A stretch of DNA of 61,732 nucleotides from Comamonas sp. Lineage in GTDB: Bacteria > Pseudomonadota > Gammaproteobacteria > Burkholderiales > Burkholderiaceae_C. The notes beneath the pieces are model-generated. The model was not told the origin of the DNA, did not search any database, and saw nothing but the letters and a program-made list of their open reading frames with translations. The position numbers were made by a program, and so were the translations under genes. The stretch covers positions 1-61,732 of the forward strand of contig NZ_SPEY01000044.1 in the NCBI RefSeq assembly GCF_009360615.1, in the 5' to 3' direction. Below, piece by piece: positions 17,209 through 28,465 of this stretch (positions are counted from its first letter, which is position 1; each line of letters begins with the position of its first letter).

Positions 17209-17225
17209 ATATTTGACGTGAATAT
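17209..17225. promoter_or_regulatory. Candidate LysR box ATATT-N7-AATAT
   Basis: An inverted repeat with arms ATATT (17209-17213) and AATAT (17221-17225) in an AT-rich patch inside otherwise GC-rich DNA. It lies 41 bp from the LysR start and about 200 bp from the acyl-CoA dehydrogenase start. Size and symmetry fit the T-N11-A rule for LysR-type operators. Confidence 0.5.
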
Positions 17226-17426
17226 ACCAGGGTGCTGAAATTCGCAGCAGTCCTTGCTCCCGAGCGACTCCTGGCGAGTCGCTTGCCGAAGGAATCCGTT
17301 GCCGCCTTGGCCGGAGATCGGGGCAAGGGACCGGGCGGCCGTCGCCCCGCAGCGCGGTTGTCGTCCTCATCCTGGGGACGGGCGCACAGCGCCTCAGGAT
17401 GCATTCGAGTTCAGCAGGAGACCTTC

Positions 17427-19136
17427 ATGTCCGCCAACGACAATAGCCAGATGCATGCCTTGGCCCTGGCCGCCAGCGCCGCAGCCCATCCCGTTCCTGA
17501 TCGGCACGGAGCCAATTTCTATGCCACCGACCCCGAGCTGCAGTCGCTGCTGGGGCTCTATCTGCCGGCCGATCTGCTGACCCACCTGCAGCCCTATCTT
17601 CAGCGCATGGGCGAGCTGGCCGGCGGGCGCATCGACGAGCTGGCCGGCATTGCCGACAGGAACCCGCCCACGCTCGAGCATCGCAGCCGCTCCGGACGGG
17701 ACAGCCAGCGCATCATCAAGCACCCCGCCTATGAGGAGCTGGAACGCATCGCCTACGGCGATTTCGGCCTGCAGGCCATCTCGCATCGCGACGACATGCT
17801 GGGCTGGCAGGGCAGGATGCCGCCGGCCGTCAAGTACGCACTGACCTATCTGTTCGTGCAGTCCGAGTTCGGACTGTGCTGTCCGCTGTCCATGACTGAC
17901 TCGCTGACACGCACACTCAAGAAGTTCGGCACGCCCGAGCTGGTCGGCAAGTACCTGCCGCAGTTGTTGTCGCTGGATTGGGAAAGCCAGGCCCAGGGTG
18001 CCATGTTCATGACCGAGCAGGCTGCCGGCTCCGACATTTCCAATACACAGACCGTGGCCTTCCCGCAGAGCGACGGCTCCTGGCGTTTGACGGGCGACAA
18101 GTGGTTCTGCTCCAACCCCGATGCAGAGTTCGCCATGGCGCTGGCACGCGTGGACGGGGCTCCGGCAGGAATGAAGGGCATCTCGCTGTTCCTGCTGCCG
18201 CGCACGCTGGACGATGGCAGCGACAACCGCTACCGCATCATCCGTCTCAAGGACAAGATGGGCACCAGGTCCATGGCCAGCGGCGAGATCCGCATGGAGG
18301 GCGCCACCGCCTACCTGGTGGGCGAGCAGGGCAGGGGCTTCGTGCAGATTGCCGATATGGTGAACAACTCCCGCCTTTCCAATGGCGTGCGCTCGGCCGG
18401 CATGATGCGCCGCGCCGTGGCCGAAGCCGAGTTCATTGCCCGCGAGCGAATCGCCTTCGGCAAGCGCCTCGAGGACATGCCGCTGATGCAGCGCCAGCTC
18501 GACAAGCTGCGCGTGCCTGCAGAGCAGGCGCGCACCATGATGTTCCAGACGGCGCAGGCGCTGATGCGCTCGGATGCGGGCGAAGAGGGCGCCTACCCGC
18601 TGTTGCGCATTCTCACGCCGTTGATCAAGTTCCGTGCCTGCCGCGATGCGCGCAAGGTTACCGGCGACGCGATGGAGGTGCGTGGCGGCTGCGGCTATAT
18701 CGAGGAGTGGAGCGACCCACGCCTGGTGCGCGATGCCCACCTGGGCTCCATCTGGGAAGGTACCAGCAACATCGTGGCGCTGGACGTGATCCGCGCCATC
18801 AAGCGCGAGGGTTCGCTGCCTGTGCTGCAGCAGTATCTGCATGGCTTGCTCGACCATGCCAGCCTGGTGCCCGGCTACCGCCTGGCGCTGGAAGATGCAT
18901 TGGCCCGCGCCAGCACCCTGGCCGGTAGGGCCGCTCAGGACGGAGGCGATGTGCTTGCCCGCCAGGCCGCCACAGCGCTCTACCACTGCACCACGGCCAT
19001 CGCCATGGCCTGGGAAGCCGCACAGACCGGATCAAACGAGCGTCTGCGCCTGTCGCAACTGGTGCTGCTGCACCGTGTGCTGCCGCGTGATCCGCTGGAC
19101 GACGCGGCTGCCGTGCCGGCGCAGTGGCGGGAGTGA
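17427..19136 (+). CDS. AidB-type acyl-CoA dehydrogenase family protein
   Basis: A 569-residue flavoprotein from ATG 17427, preceded by CAGGAG. It resembles E. coli AidB more than ordinary 380-residue acyl-CoA dehydrogenases: PLSMTDSLTRTL, AMFMTEQAAGSDISNTQT (FAD/substrate loop), GDKWFCSNPDAEF, LKDKMGTRSMASGEI, and a C-terminal extension after the signature GGCGYIEEWSDPRLVRDA and IWEGTSNIVALDV. AidB itself is a DNA-damage-linked flavoprotein, but paralogues in catabolic clusters probably oxidise acyl-CoA. It heads a run with Bug receptors, an amidohydrolase and a CoA-transferase, supporting degradation of an imported acid. Frames extending to 17232 lack the family N terminus. Confidence 0.9.
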   Translation: MSANDNSQMHALALAASAAAHPVPDRHGANFYATDPELQSLLGLYLPADLLTHLQPYLQRMGELAGGRIDELAGIADRNPPTLEHRSRSGRDSQRIIKHPAYEELERIAYGDFGLQAISHRDDMLGWQGRMPPAVKYALTYLFVQSEFGLCCPLSMTDSLTRTLKKFGTPELVGKYLPQLLSLDWESQAQGAMFMTEQAAGSDISNTQTVAFPQSDGSWRLTGDKWFCSNPDAEFAMALARVDGAPAGMKGISLFLLPRTLDDGSDNRYRIIRLKDKMGTRSMASGEIRMEGATAYLVGEQGRGFVQIADMVNNSRLSNGVRSAGMMRRAVAEAEFIARERIAFGKRLEDMPLMQRQLDKLRVPAEQARTMMFQTAQALMRSDAGEEGAYPLLRILTPLIKFRACRDARKVTGDAMEVRGGCGYIEEWSDPRLVRDAHLGSIWEGTSNIVALDVIRAIKREGSLPVLQQYLHGLLDHASLVPGYRLALEDALARASTLAGRAAQDGGDVLARQAATALYHCTTAIAMAWEAAQTGSNERLRLSQLVLLHRVLPRDPLDDAAAVPAQWRE

Positions 19137-19231
19137 TTGCTGGCGGCCTTGAAATAAGTAGAAGAAACGGCTGAAGCGCTTCGTGAAAAAGGCGCTATCG
19201 GCTCTCGGATTATTCCTGCAAGGAGACAAAG

Positions 19232-20227
19232 ATGCGCAATCACACAAGAGAGCGCCGAAGGCTGCTGGTCGCAGCTTCGGGTGCAGTGCTGCTGGCGGCA
19301 GCCCATTTTGCCGCGCAGGCTCAGGGCGACTCCTATCCGGCTCGGCCGATACGCCTGGTGGTGCCTTATGGCGCCGGCGGACCGACGGATGCGCATTTGC
19401 GGGTGGTGGCACAGCAAGCCTCGCAACTGCTGGGGCAACCGGTGGTCATAGAGAACAAGCCAGGCGCCAACGGCACGTTTGGCGCGGTGGAGCTGGCGCG
19501 GGCTCAGCCCGATGGCTACACCCTGGCCGTGCTGCCTGCCAGTGTCTATCGCGAACCGTATCTGAACCGGGTGAGCTTCGATCCCTTGAGGCTGAGCTAT
19601 GTGATCGGCATGACCGACTACACCTTCGGGCTGGCTGTGCGTCGGGAGGCACCGTGGAAGAGCTGGAAGGAGTTTGCCGAAGATGCGGGCAGGCGACCCG
19701 GCCAGATCTCCGTCGGTGCGGCCGGCCCGGTGCAAACGCCCAGCATCGTGCTCAGCGAGCTGGTGCAGTCCACGGGTCTGCAGTTCAATCGCGTGCCCTA
19801 CAAGGGTGACTCGGAGCAGGCCAGCGACCTGCTGGGCGGTCACATCGATGCGGGCGTGCTCTCCGGCGTAGCCTCACAGCATGTCCAGTCGGGCCGATTG
19901 CGCTACCTGGCCATGTTCACGTCCAGCCGTGTTCCGCAGTTTCCCCAGGTGCCCACTTTGAGAGAGCTGGGCGTGGATGCGGTGATCGAGTCGCCTTATG
20001 GGATTGCCGCCCCTGCCGGCCTGGCGCCGGCGCGGTTGCGCATCATTCATGACGCCTTCAAGGCAGCTCTGGAGTCGGCACCGGGGCGAAAGATCCTCGA
20101 ACAACTCAATCAGCCGCTGAACTACCGCAGCCCGCAAGAGTTCGAGCAGTACGCAAAGAGCGCCTACGCACGCGAGAAGACGCGCATGGAGCAGTTCAAG
20201 GCCGTTGCCGGCGGCACCCCGCAGTGA
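19232..20227 (+). CDS. Bug-family periplasmic solute receptor 1
   Basis: A 331-residue tripartite-tricarboxylate-type (Bug) receptor. It has an N-terminal signal with a basic start (MRNHTRERRRLLVAASG), a hydrophobic core and an AQAQ cleavage region, then YPARPIRLVVPYGAGGPTDA, VVIENKPGANGTFGA and PDGYTLAVLPASVYREP, which are ligand-coordinating loops of the family. VPYKGDSEQASDLLGGHIDAGV is the second lobe. The start follows AAGGAGACAAAG. These receptors capture carboxylates, amides or aromatic acids in the periplasm. Downstream, two further Bug genes occur in the same operon without TctA/TctB permeases. Confidence 0.93.
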   Translation: MRNHTRERRRLLVAASGAVLLAAAHFAAQAQGDSYPARPIRLVVPYGAGGPTDAHLRVVAQQASQLLGQPVVIENKPGANGTFGAVELARAQPDGYTLAVLPASVYREPYLNRVSFDPLRLSYVIGMTDYTFGLAVRREAPWKSWKEFAEDAGRRPGQISVGAAGPVQTPSIVLSELVQSTGLQFNRVPYKGDSEQASDLLGGHIDAGVLSGVASQHVQSGRLRYLAMFTSSRVPQFPQVPTLRELGVDAVIESPYGIAAPAGLAPARLRIIHDAFKAALESAPGRKILEQLNQPLNYRSPQEFEQYAKSAYAREKTRMEQFKAVAGGTPQ

Positions 20228-20268
20228 TCTGGATGGTTCATCGGCAACCCCCTTCCAAGGAGACAGAC

Positions 20269-21252
20269 ATGCATAAAGCCAGACGCGCAGCGCTGGGCCT
20301 GATGGCATCCGCCGCCCTGTCGGCAGCACTGCCCGCACTTGCCCAGGAGAAATACCCGACACGCCCCATCACGTTCATCGTGCCTTTTCCACCTGGCGGC
20401 CCTACCGACGCCATGGCGCGCATTCTGGCGACCGAGCTGACCAAGGAGCTGGGTCAGAGCGTGATCGTGGAGAACAAGGCCGGGGCCGGCGGCAACATCG
20501 GTGCGGATTACGTGGCCCGGGCCAGGCCTGACGGCTATACGCTGATGTTCGGCACCTCGGGTCCGCTGGCGATCAACAAGCCGCTGTACCGATCCATCAG
20601 CTATGACCCGCGCACCAGCTTCACGCCCATCATCTACGTGGGCTATCTGCCCAATGTGCTGGTGGTGCGGCCGGATCTGGGCGTCGGTAACGTCAGGGAG
20701 CTGATCGCGCTCGAAAAGAGCAAGCCCGGCAAGCTCAATTTTGCCTCTTCGGGCAACGGTGCCTCGTCCCATCTGGCGGGGGTGCTGTTCAACGGTCTGG
20801 CAGGCACACAGCTGCAGCATGTGCCCTACAGGGGCACCGGACCGGCACTCAACGATCTGCTGGCCGGTCAGGTGGACATGACCTTTACCGACATCCTCAC
20901 TGCGATGCCCTATATCAAGGCAGGCAAGGTCAAGGCCCTGGGCGTCGCCACGGCCAAGCGCTCCAGTGCCATGCCCCGGATACCCACGATCGCCGAACAG
21001 GGGCTGGCGGGCTATGACGTGAGCGTGTTCTTCGGCGTGGTCGGCCCCAAGGGCATGCCGGCAGAGCGCGTGGAGATGCTCAATCAGGCCTATGCCAAGT
21101 CGCTGGATTCCGAGAGCGTGAAGAACGCCTTTGCGGCGCAGGGGCTGGAGCGGGGGACCGATGTCAAGCCCGCCTATCTGGCCGGCTTGGTGAAGAGCGA
21201 GCTCGACAGGTGGAGCGAGGTGGTCAGGAAGGCCGGTGTCACGCTGGACTGA
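20269..21252 (+). CDS. Bug-family periplasmic solute receptor 2
   Basis: A 327-residue receptor from ATG 20269, preceded by AAGGAGACAG. Signal peptide MHKARRAALGLMASAALSAA with cleavage near ALAQ, then YPTRPITFIVPFPPGGPTDAMAR, VIVENKAGAGGNIGADYVARARPDGYTL and VPYRGTGPALNDLLAGQVDM, the canonical Bug loops. This is the most typical of the three Bug proteins in the cluster and differs clearly from the one before it, so recent duplication is not evident. The 41-bp gap to the first receptor gene suggests co-transcription. Confidence 0.94.
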   Translation: MHKARRAALGLMASAALSAALPALAQEKYPTRPITFIVPFPPGGPTDAMARILATELTKELGQSVIVENKAGAGGNIGADYVARARPDGYTLMFGTSGPLAINKPLYRSISYDPRTSFTPIIYVGYLPNVLVVRPDLGVGNVRELIALEKSKPGKLNFASSGNGASSHLAGVLFNGLAGTQLQHVPYRGTGPALNDLLAGQVDMTFTDILTAMPYIKAGKVKALGVATAKRSSAMPRIPTIAEQGLAGYDVSVFFGVVGPKGMPAERVEMLNQAYAKSLDSESVKNAFAAQGLERGTDVKPAYLAGLVKSELDRWSEVVRKAGVTLD

Positions 21253-21393
21253 CGCTGCGGTCGCCAGGGCGAGCCGGACGAACTTTTCGAAACCCCTTGC
21301 ACGGGTCGTGCGGGGGACACTGTTCAACACCCTCCACCACGCCTTCGGGCCCCTGCAAGACATGGGCCGTTGGTGTTCACCTATCCAATCGCC

Positions 21394-22575
21394 ATGAGAT
21401 CCACAAGCCCATCCTCTTTGCTGGAGCAATTGCAGACAGTCGCTGCCGAATTCGTCGAGGTCCGCCGCAGCATCCATGCCCATCCCGAGCTGGCCTTCGA
21501 AGAGACGCGCACCAGCGACATGGTGGCGGCATCCCTGGCACGCTGGGGTTATGCGGTGCATCGAGGCCTGGGCGTGACCGGCGTGGTCGGCGTGCTCAGA
21601 AAGGGATCGGGCCGCAAGTCGCTGGGCATACGCGCGGACATGGATGCCTTGCCCATCCAGGAAAGAACAGGCCTGGACCACGCCAGCCGCCTGCCCGGGA
21701 AAATGCACGCCTGCGGTCATGACGGGCATACCGCCATCCTGCTGTGCGCGGCAAAGTACATCGCCGAGAAGCTTGAATTCGACGGTACGCTGAACCTGAT
21801 CTTCCAGCCGGCCGAGGAGAACGAGGGCGGTGCCCTGCGCATGGTGGACGAGGGCCTGTTCGAGCTGTTCCCCTGCGATGAAATCTATGCGCTTCACAAT
21901 GCGCCGGGCCTGGCCGTGGGCCGGATGGCCATCAGCCCGGGGCCGGCCATGGCCTCGTTCGATCGCGTGACCGTCACGCTGCGCGGGCGCAGCGCCCATG
22001 GTGCCATGCCGCACCACGGCATAGACAGCATGCAGTGCGCTGCCAGCATCGTGCTGGGCCTGCAGTCCATCATCACGCGCGAGCTCGATGCCCAGCAGGC
22101 AGCCGTGATCACGGTGGGCTCCATCCAGGCCGGCGAGGTCTTCAACATCGTGCCCGAGAGCGCAGTGCTCAAGATCGGCGTGCGTGCGCTGCATCCCGAG
22201 GTGCGCCACTGGGTGGAGACGCGCATCAAGGCCTTTGTGCAGGCCCAGGCCGAGAGCTACCAGCTCGGTTGCGACATCGACTATGTGCACAAGTATCCGG
22301 TGCTGGTGAACTGCGCAGCCCAGACCGATTACGCGCGCCAGGTGGCAATCCGCCTGCTGGGCGAGGACAAGGTGGACGAGCGCATGCCGACCATGGGCAG
22401 CGAGGACTTTGCCTACATGCTGCAAAAGCGCCCCGGCGCCTATATCCGGCTGGGCAATGGCGTGGGCGACGACGGCGGCTGCATGGTGCACAACCCGCTG
22501 TATGACTTCAATGACAAGGCCCTGCACATCGGTGCGGCCTTCTGGGTGCAACTGGTGCAAAGCTATCTGGCCTGA
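21394..22575 (+). CDS. M20-family amidohydrolase (hippurate hydrolase-like)
   Basis: A 393-residue metallo-amidohydrolase. It shows HAHPELAFEETRTSD, the metal-site MHACGHDGHTAILLCAAKY, QPAEENEGGALRMV (catalytic Glu pair), LHNAPGLAVGRM, the dimerisation-domain HGAMPHHGIDSMQ, and closing MGSEDFAYMLQKRPGAY. Family members hydrolyse N-acyl amino acids, hippurate or IAA-amino-acid conjugates. ATG 21394 is preferred; an in-frame GTG at 21373 is possible and neither has a clear ribosome site. Inside this operon it could release the acid moiety that the CoA-transferase and acyl-CoA dehydrogenase then process. Confidence 0.92.
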   Translation: MRSTSPSSLLEQLQTVAAEFVEVRRSIHAHPELAFEETRTSDMVAASLARWGYAVHRGLGVTGVVGVLRKGSGRKSLGIRADMDALPIQERTGLDHASRLPGKMHACGHDGHTAILLCAAKYIAEKLEFDGTLNLIFQPAEENEGGALRMVDEGLFELFPCDEIYALHNAPGLAVGRMAISPGPAMASFDRVTVTLRGRSAHGAMPHHGIDSMQCAASIVLGLQSIITRELDAQQAAVITVGSIQAGEVFNIVPESAVLKIGVRALHPEVRHWVETRIKAFVQAQAESYQLGCDIDYVHKYPVLVNCAAQTDYARQVAIRLLGEDKVDERMPTMGSEDFAYMLQKRPGAYIRLGNGVGDDGGCMVHNPLYDFNDKALHIGAAFWVQLVQSYLA

Positions 22576-22605
22576 ACGGCCGCTTGCTGGGACGGGAGGC
22601 AGGAA

Positions 22606-23613
22606 ATGGGGATGTGCAATCGCCGCAGCTTCATGCGGCACACTCTGTGGCAGACGGTTGCCTTGGCGGCAGCTTCCACCGGGGGCCGGGCTGCAGAAAG
22701 CTATCCGGCCAGGCCTCTGATTCTCATGGTGCCTTTTCCAGCTGGCGGGGCCAGCGATGTGGCGGCACGCATCTTTGCCGAATCCATAGGCCGCAGCCTC
22801 AGGCAGCAGGTGGTGGTGGAGAACCTGGGCGGCGGCACGGGTCTGATTGCTGCGGCCAAGGTGCTCAATGCACCGGCCGACGGCCATATGCTCTTTCACG
22901 GCTCGGCCAACGAGATCTTCCTGGCGCCCATGCTCAATACGGCAGCGCGATACAAGCCGGGCGACTTCACGCTGGCGGCTCCCACGACGGAGTCGCCCAT
23001 CGTGCTCATGGTCAAGAGCGGTCTGCCTGCCGATAGCTATGACGCCTTCATCGAATATGCGCGCGCCGTCAGCAACGGTCCGCTGACCTACGGCACGGTG
23101 GGCGTGGACTCCCTGTACAACCTGATGGGCGATGCGCTGGCCGCCCGACTGCAGCTGCCGTTTCTGCACGTGCCTTACAAGGGCGGCGCGCCGGCCCTGC
23201 AGGCCCTGGCAGGAGGACAGGTGGACTTCGCCATCCTGCCTTATCAGGCCAGCTTCGAAGGCATGGCCAGGCAGGGACGGCTGAAGATCCTGACCAGCTT
23301 TTCCAAAGCCCTGCCCAAGGAGCTGGCCCATGTGCCGCTGATATCGCAAAGCCGCCTCAGCCCGGATTTCGAGTACACGGTCAGCGCCGGCTACTTCGTG
23401 AAGAAGGGCACACCCGCCGACCGCGTGGCCGCGCTGCGCGGTGCCATAGGGCAGGCGCTGGTGCACCGCGACGTCCGCAGCCGGCTGGCGCTGGAGGGCA
23501 AGCATATCCTGCAGCCCGTGACCTCGCAGGCCGAGGCAGACCAGAGCTTTGCTGCCATCCATCAGCGCCTGGGGGCGCTGGTGCGCAGCGTGGGCCGCAT
23601 GCCCCTGGCCTGA
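22606..23613 (+). CDS. Bug-family periplasmic solute receptor 3
   Basis: A 335-residue receptor. The signal begins MGMCNRRSFMRHTLWQTVAL and cleaves near GRAAES. Family loops: YPARPLILMVPFPAGGASDVAAR, VVVENLGGGTGLIAAAKV, DGHMLFHGSANEI, VPYKGGAPALQALAGGQVDF. The RRSFM start is Tat-like, although most Bug proteins use Sec. It is separated from the other two Bug genes by the amidohydrolase, unusual for a simple tandem, and lies 30 bp after it. Confidence 0.92.
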   Translation: MGMCNRRSFMRHTLWQTVALAAASTGGRAAESYPARPLILMVPFPAGGASDVAARIFAESIGRSLRQQVVVENLGGGTGLIAAAKVLNAPADGHMLFHGSANEIFLAPMLNTAARYKPGDFTLAAPTTESPIVLMVKSGLPADSYDAFIEYARAVSNGPLTYGTVGVDSLYNLMGDALAARLQLPFLHVPYKGGAPALQALAGGQVDFAILPYQASFEGMARQGRLKILTSFSKALPKELAHVPLISQSRLSPDFEYTVSAGYFVKKGTPADRVAALRGAIGQALVHRDVRSRLALEGKHILQPVTSQAEADQSFAAIHQRLGALVRSVGRMPLA

Positions 23614-23682
23614 CTGCATCGGCCGCCAGAAATTTCGACCAACTTGCGGGCCCCAGGTCCGTATTCTTCAGGGAACTGAAAC

Positions 23683-24822
23683 ATGCACAATCCAGTCACG
23701 TTCGGCGCCGGAGCCCTGCAGGGCATCAAGGTTCTCGATCTGTCACGCATCCTCGGCGGGCCGCTCTGCGGGCAGATCCTGGGTGACCATGGCGCCGATG
23801 TGCTCAAGGTGGAGCCGCCGCAGGGAGACGACACGCGCACCTGGGGCCCTCCGTTTCGCGACGGCGTGGCCTCCTATTACTTCGGCCTGAACCGCAACAA
23901 GCGCATCCAGTTTCTCGACCTGTCCTCGCCCGAAGGCCAGCAGCGCGTGCGCGAGCTGATGGCCCGGGCCGATGTGGTGGTGGAGAACTTCAAGGTCGGC
24001 ACCATGGAGAAATGGGGCATAGGCTTTGAGCAGATGCGCGAGCAGCTGCCGCATCTGATCTGGTGCCGCGTCACGGGCTTCGGTGCCGACGGCCCTCTGG
24101 GCAGCCTGCCCGGCTATGACGCCGCCATCCAGGCCATGGCCGGCATCATGAGCATCAACGGCGAGGCGGACGGCGACCCGCTGCGCGTGGGCCTGCCGGT
24201 GGTGGACATGGTGACCGGGCTGAATGCCACCATTGGCGTGCTGCTGGCCCTGCACGAGCGGGGGCGCAGCGGACAGGGCCAGCTGGTGGACGCCTCGCTC
24301 TACGACTCCGGTCTGTCGCTGCTCCATCCCCACGCTGCCAACTGGTTCATGGGGCGCAAGGTGCCGCAGCGCTCGGGCAATGCCCATCCCAATATCTATC
24401 CCTATGACGTGCTCGGCACCGGCGGTGCGCCCATTTTTCTGGCCGTGGGCAACGACCGGCAGTTCCGGCTGTTGTGCAGCCATGTCGGCCGGCCCGAGCT
24501 GGCGCAGGACGAGCGCTTTGCCACTGCAGGCCAGCGTTCCGTTCATCGTGCCGAGCTCAAGCCCTTGCTGCTGCAGGCGTTTGCGGCGCTTGATGGCCTG
24601 AAGCTGGCCGACGAGCTGATGGCCATCGGCGTGCCCGCCGCGCCGGTGCTGGACGTCGCCCAGGCGCTCGAACATCCGCATACGGCGCACCGCGAGATGG
24701 TGGTGACCCTGGACCAATACCAGGGGCTGGGCGCTCCGGTCAAGCTCGGTCGCACGCCGGCCAGCTACCGCTTTGCTCCCCTGAGCGAGGGGCGGGATTT
24801 TCTGCCGGATGCCGGGGCCTGA
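23683..24822 (+). CDS. CaiB/BaiF class III CoA-transferase
   Basis: A 379-residue class III CoA-transferase. It starts GALQGIKVLDLSRILGGPLCGQILGDHGADVLKVE, has VVVENFKVGTMEKWGIG, ITGF-like CRVTGFGADGPLGSLPGYDAAIQAMAG (active-site Asp region) and YDVLGTGGAPIFLAVGNDRQF. It transfers CoA between acids, activating an imported carboxylate. It is the last gene of the LysR-associated catabolic operon, 69 bp after receptor 3. The donor and acceptor cannot be identified from sequence; formyl-CoA, succinyl-CoA and aryl-acid transferases all belong here. Confidence 0.93.
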   Translation: MHNPVTFGAGALQGIKVLDLSRILGGPLCGQILGDHGADVLKVEPPQGDDTRTWGPPFRDGVASYYFGLNRNKRIQFLDLSSPEGQQRVRELMARADVVVENFKVGTMEKWGIGFEQMREQLPHLIWCRVTGFGADGPLGSLPGYDAAIQAMAGIMSINGEADGDPLRVGLPVVDMVTGLNATIGVLLALHERGRSGQGQLVDASLYDSGLSLLHPHAANWFMGRKVPQRSGNAHPNIYPYDVLGTGGAPIFLAVGNDRQFRLLCSHVGRPELAQDERFATAGQRSVHRAELKPLLLQAFAALDGLKLADELMAIGVPAAPVLDVAQALEHPHTAHREMVVTLDQYQGLGAPVKLGRTPASYRFAPLSEGRDFLPDAGA

Positions 24823-24929
24823 GCTGGCTCCATCGCGACTCCGGCCCGCCCTGTGCGGGCTTTCCTTGCATAGGCTCATGGGGAGCCAGGTTCGCGTGTC
24901 CGGCGTTCTGTCCCACCCTTTTCACGGGC

Positions 24930-24943
24930 ATTGTGTGCACAAT
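24930..24943. promoter_or_regulatory. Palindrome ATTGTG-TG-CACAAT upstream of acnA
   Basis: A 6-bp inverted repeat with a 2-bp spacer, 47 bp before the acnA start. It fits loose GntR (FadR-type, T-n-GT/AC-n-A) operator rules. It is the only clear symmetric element in the 168-bp intergenic region. Confidence 0.4.
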
Positions 24944-24990
24944 GGAATGTAAAAGCGTTTCCCTGTGTTCTGTCCATGGAGAGTCTCACG

Positions 24991-27897
<2,907 letters not shown>

Positions 27898-27918
27898 TTG
27901 CGCCCGCGTGCCAGGCCC

Positions 27919-27952
27919 AAAGGCCTGCTCTCCTTGGAGGCAGGCCTTTTTC
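27919..27952 (+). terminator. Intrinsic terminator after acnA
   Basis: AAGGCCTGC (27920-27928) pairs with GCAGGCCTT (27940-27948) followed by TTTT. It lies between the converging acnA and VOC genes. Confidence 0.85.
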
Positions 27953-27969
27953 GTGGACCGGTGCGAGCT

Positions 27970-28359
27970 CTATTTCATCGAGTGCAGGCCAAACATGTTG
28001 CCCTCGGTGTCGATGGCCAGGGCAATGAAGCCATAAGGGCCTATGGAGACTTTGTCCCGGTGCAGGCTGCCTCCGTTGCGTGCAACGCGGGCGGCCTGCT
28101 CGGCGCAGTCTTCACAGACGAAATAGACCAGCGTGCCGCCGCCGCCCGAGGGGCATTCCGGCATGCGGACCAGCGCCCCGGTGGCACCGGCGTTATCCGG
28201 TTGTCCGGGAAAGGTCCACATTTCCATATCGGGGTGCTCGCCGCCTTCCGGCATGGCCAGCGCTTGCAGCTGACAGCCCAGCACGGCTTCGTAGAAGCGC
28301 CTGGCGCGCGGCATGTCCTGCACATAGATCTCGAACCAGCCAACGGGATTCATGGCCAT
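27970..28359 (-). CDS. VOC-superfamily (glyoxalase-like) protein
   Basis: A 129-residue VOC-fold protein: NPVGWFEIYVQDMPRARRFYEAVLG is the first beta-alpha-beta unit, and GTLVYFVCEDCAEQAARVARNGG with GFIALAIDTEGNMFGLHS the second. The start is ATG 28359, preceded by AGGAGCTGAAG; a much longer leftward-strand frame is a shadow of the PepSY gene. VOC proteins include glyoxalase I, dioxygenases and resistance proteins. The metal-ligand pattern is incomplete, so the activity is open. It is convergent with acnA. Confidence 0.88.
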   Translation of the reverse strand: MAMNPVGWFEIYVQDMPRARRFYEAVLGCQLQALAMPEGGEHPDMEMWTFPGQPDNAGATGALVRMPECPSGGGGTLVYFVCEDCAEQAARVARNGGSLHRDKVSIGPYGFIALAIDTEGNMFGLHSMK

Positions 28360-28465
28360 CTTCAGCTCCTTGTCTGCGCATTGGTGGAAGTCAAGATGCT
28401 GAGGCCGCAGAGGCCGTGATGCAAGCAGACCCGGGCCTGAGCAGGGGTATCCGGGTCCGGCTCCC

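Noticed and set aside
20164..23619. Very long leftward open frame (over 1000 codons) opposite the Bug/M20 genes
   Set aside because: It lies wholly opposite strongly supported genes with recognisable families. It is His/Gly/Gln-rich, with no motif and no ribosome site; a typical antisense shadow in high-GC DNA.
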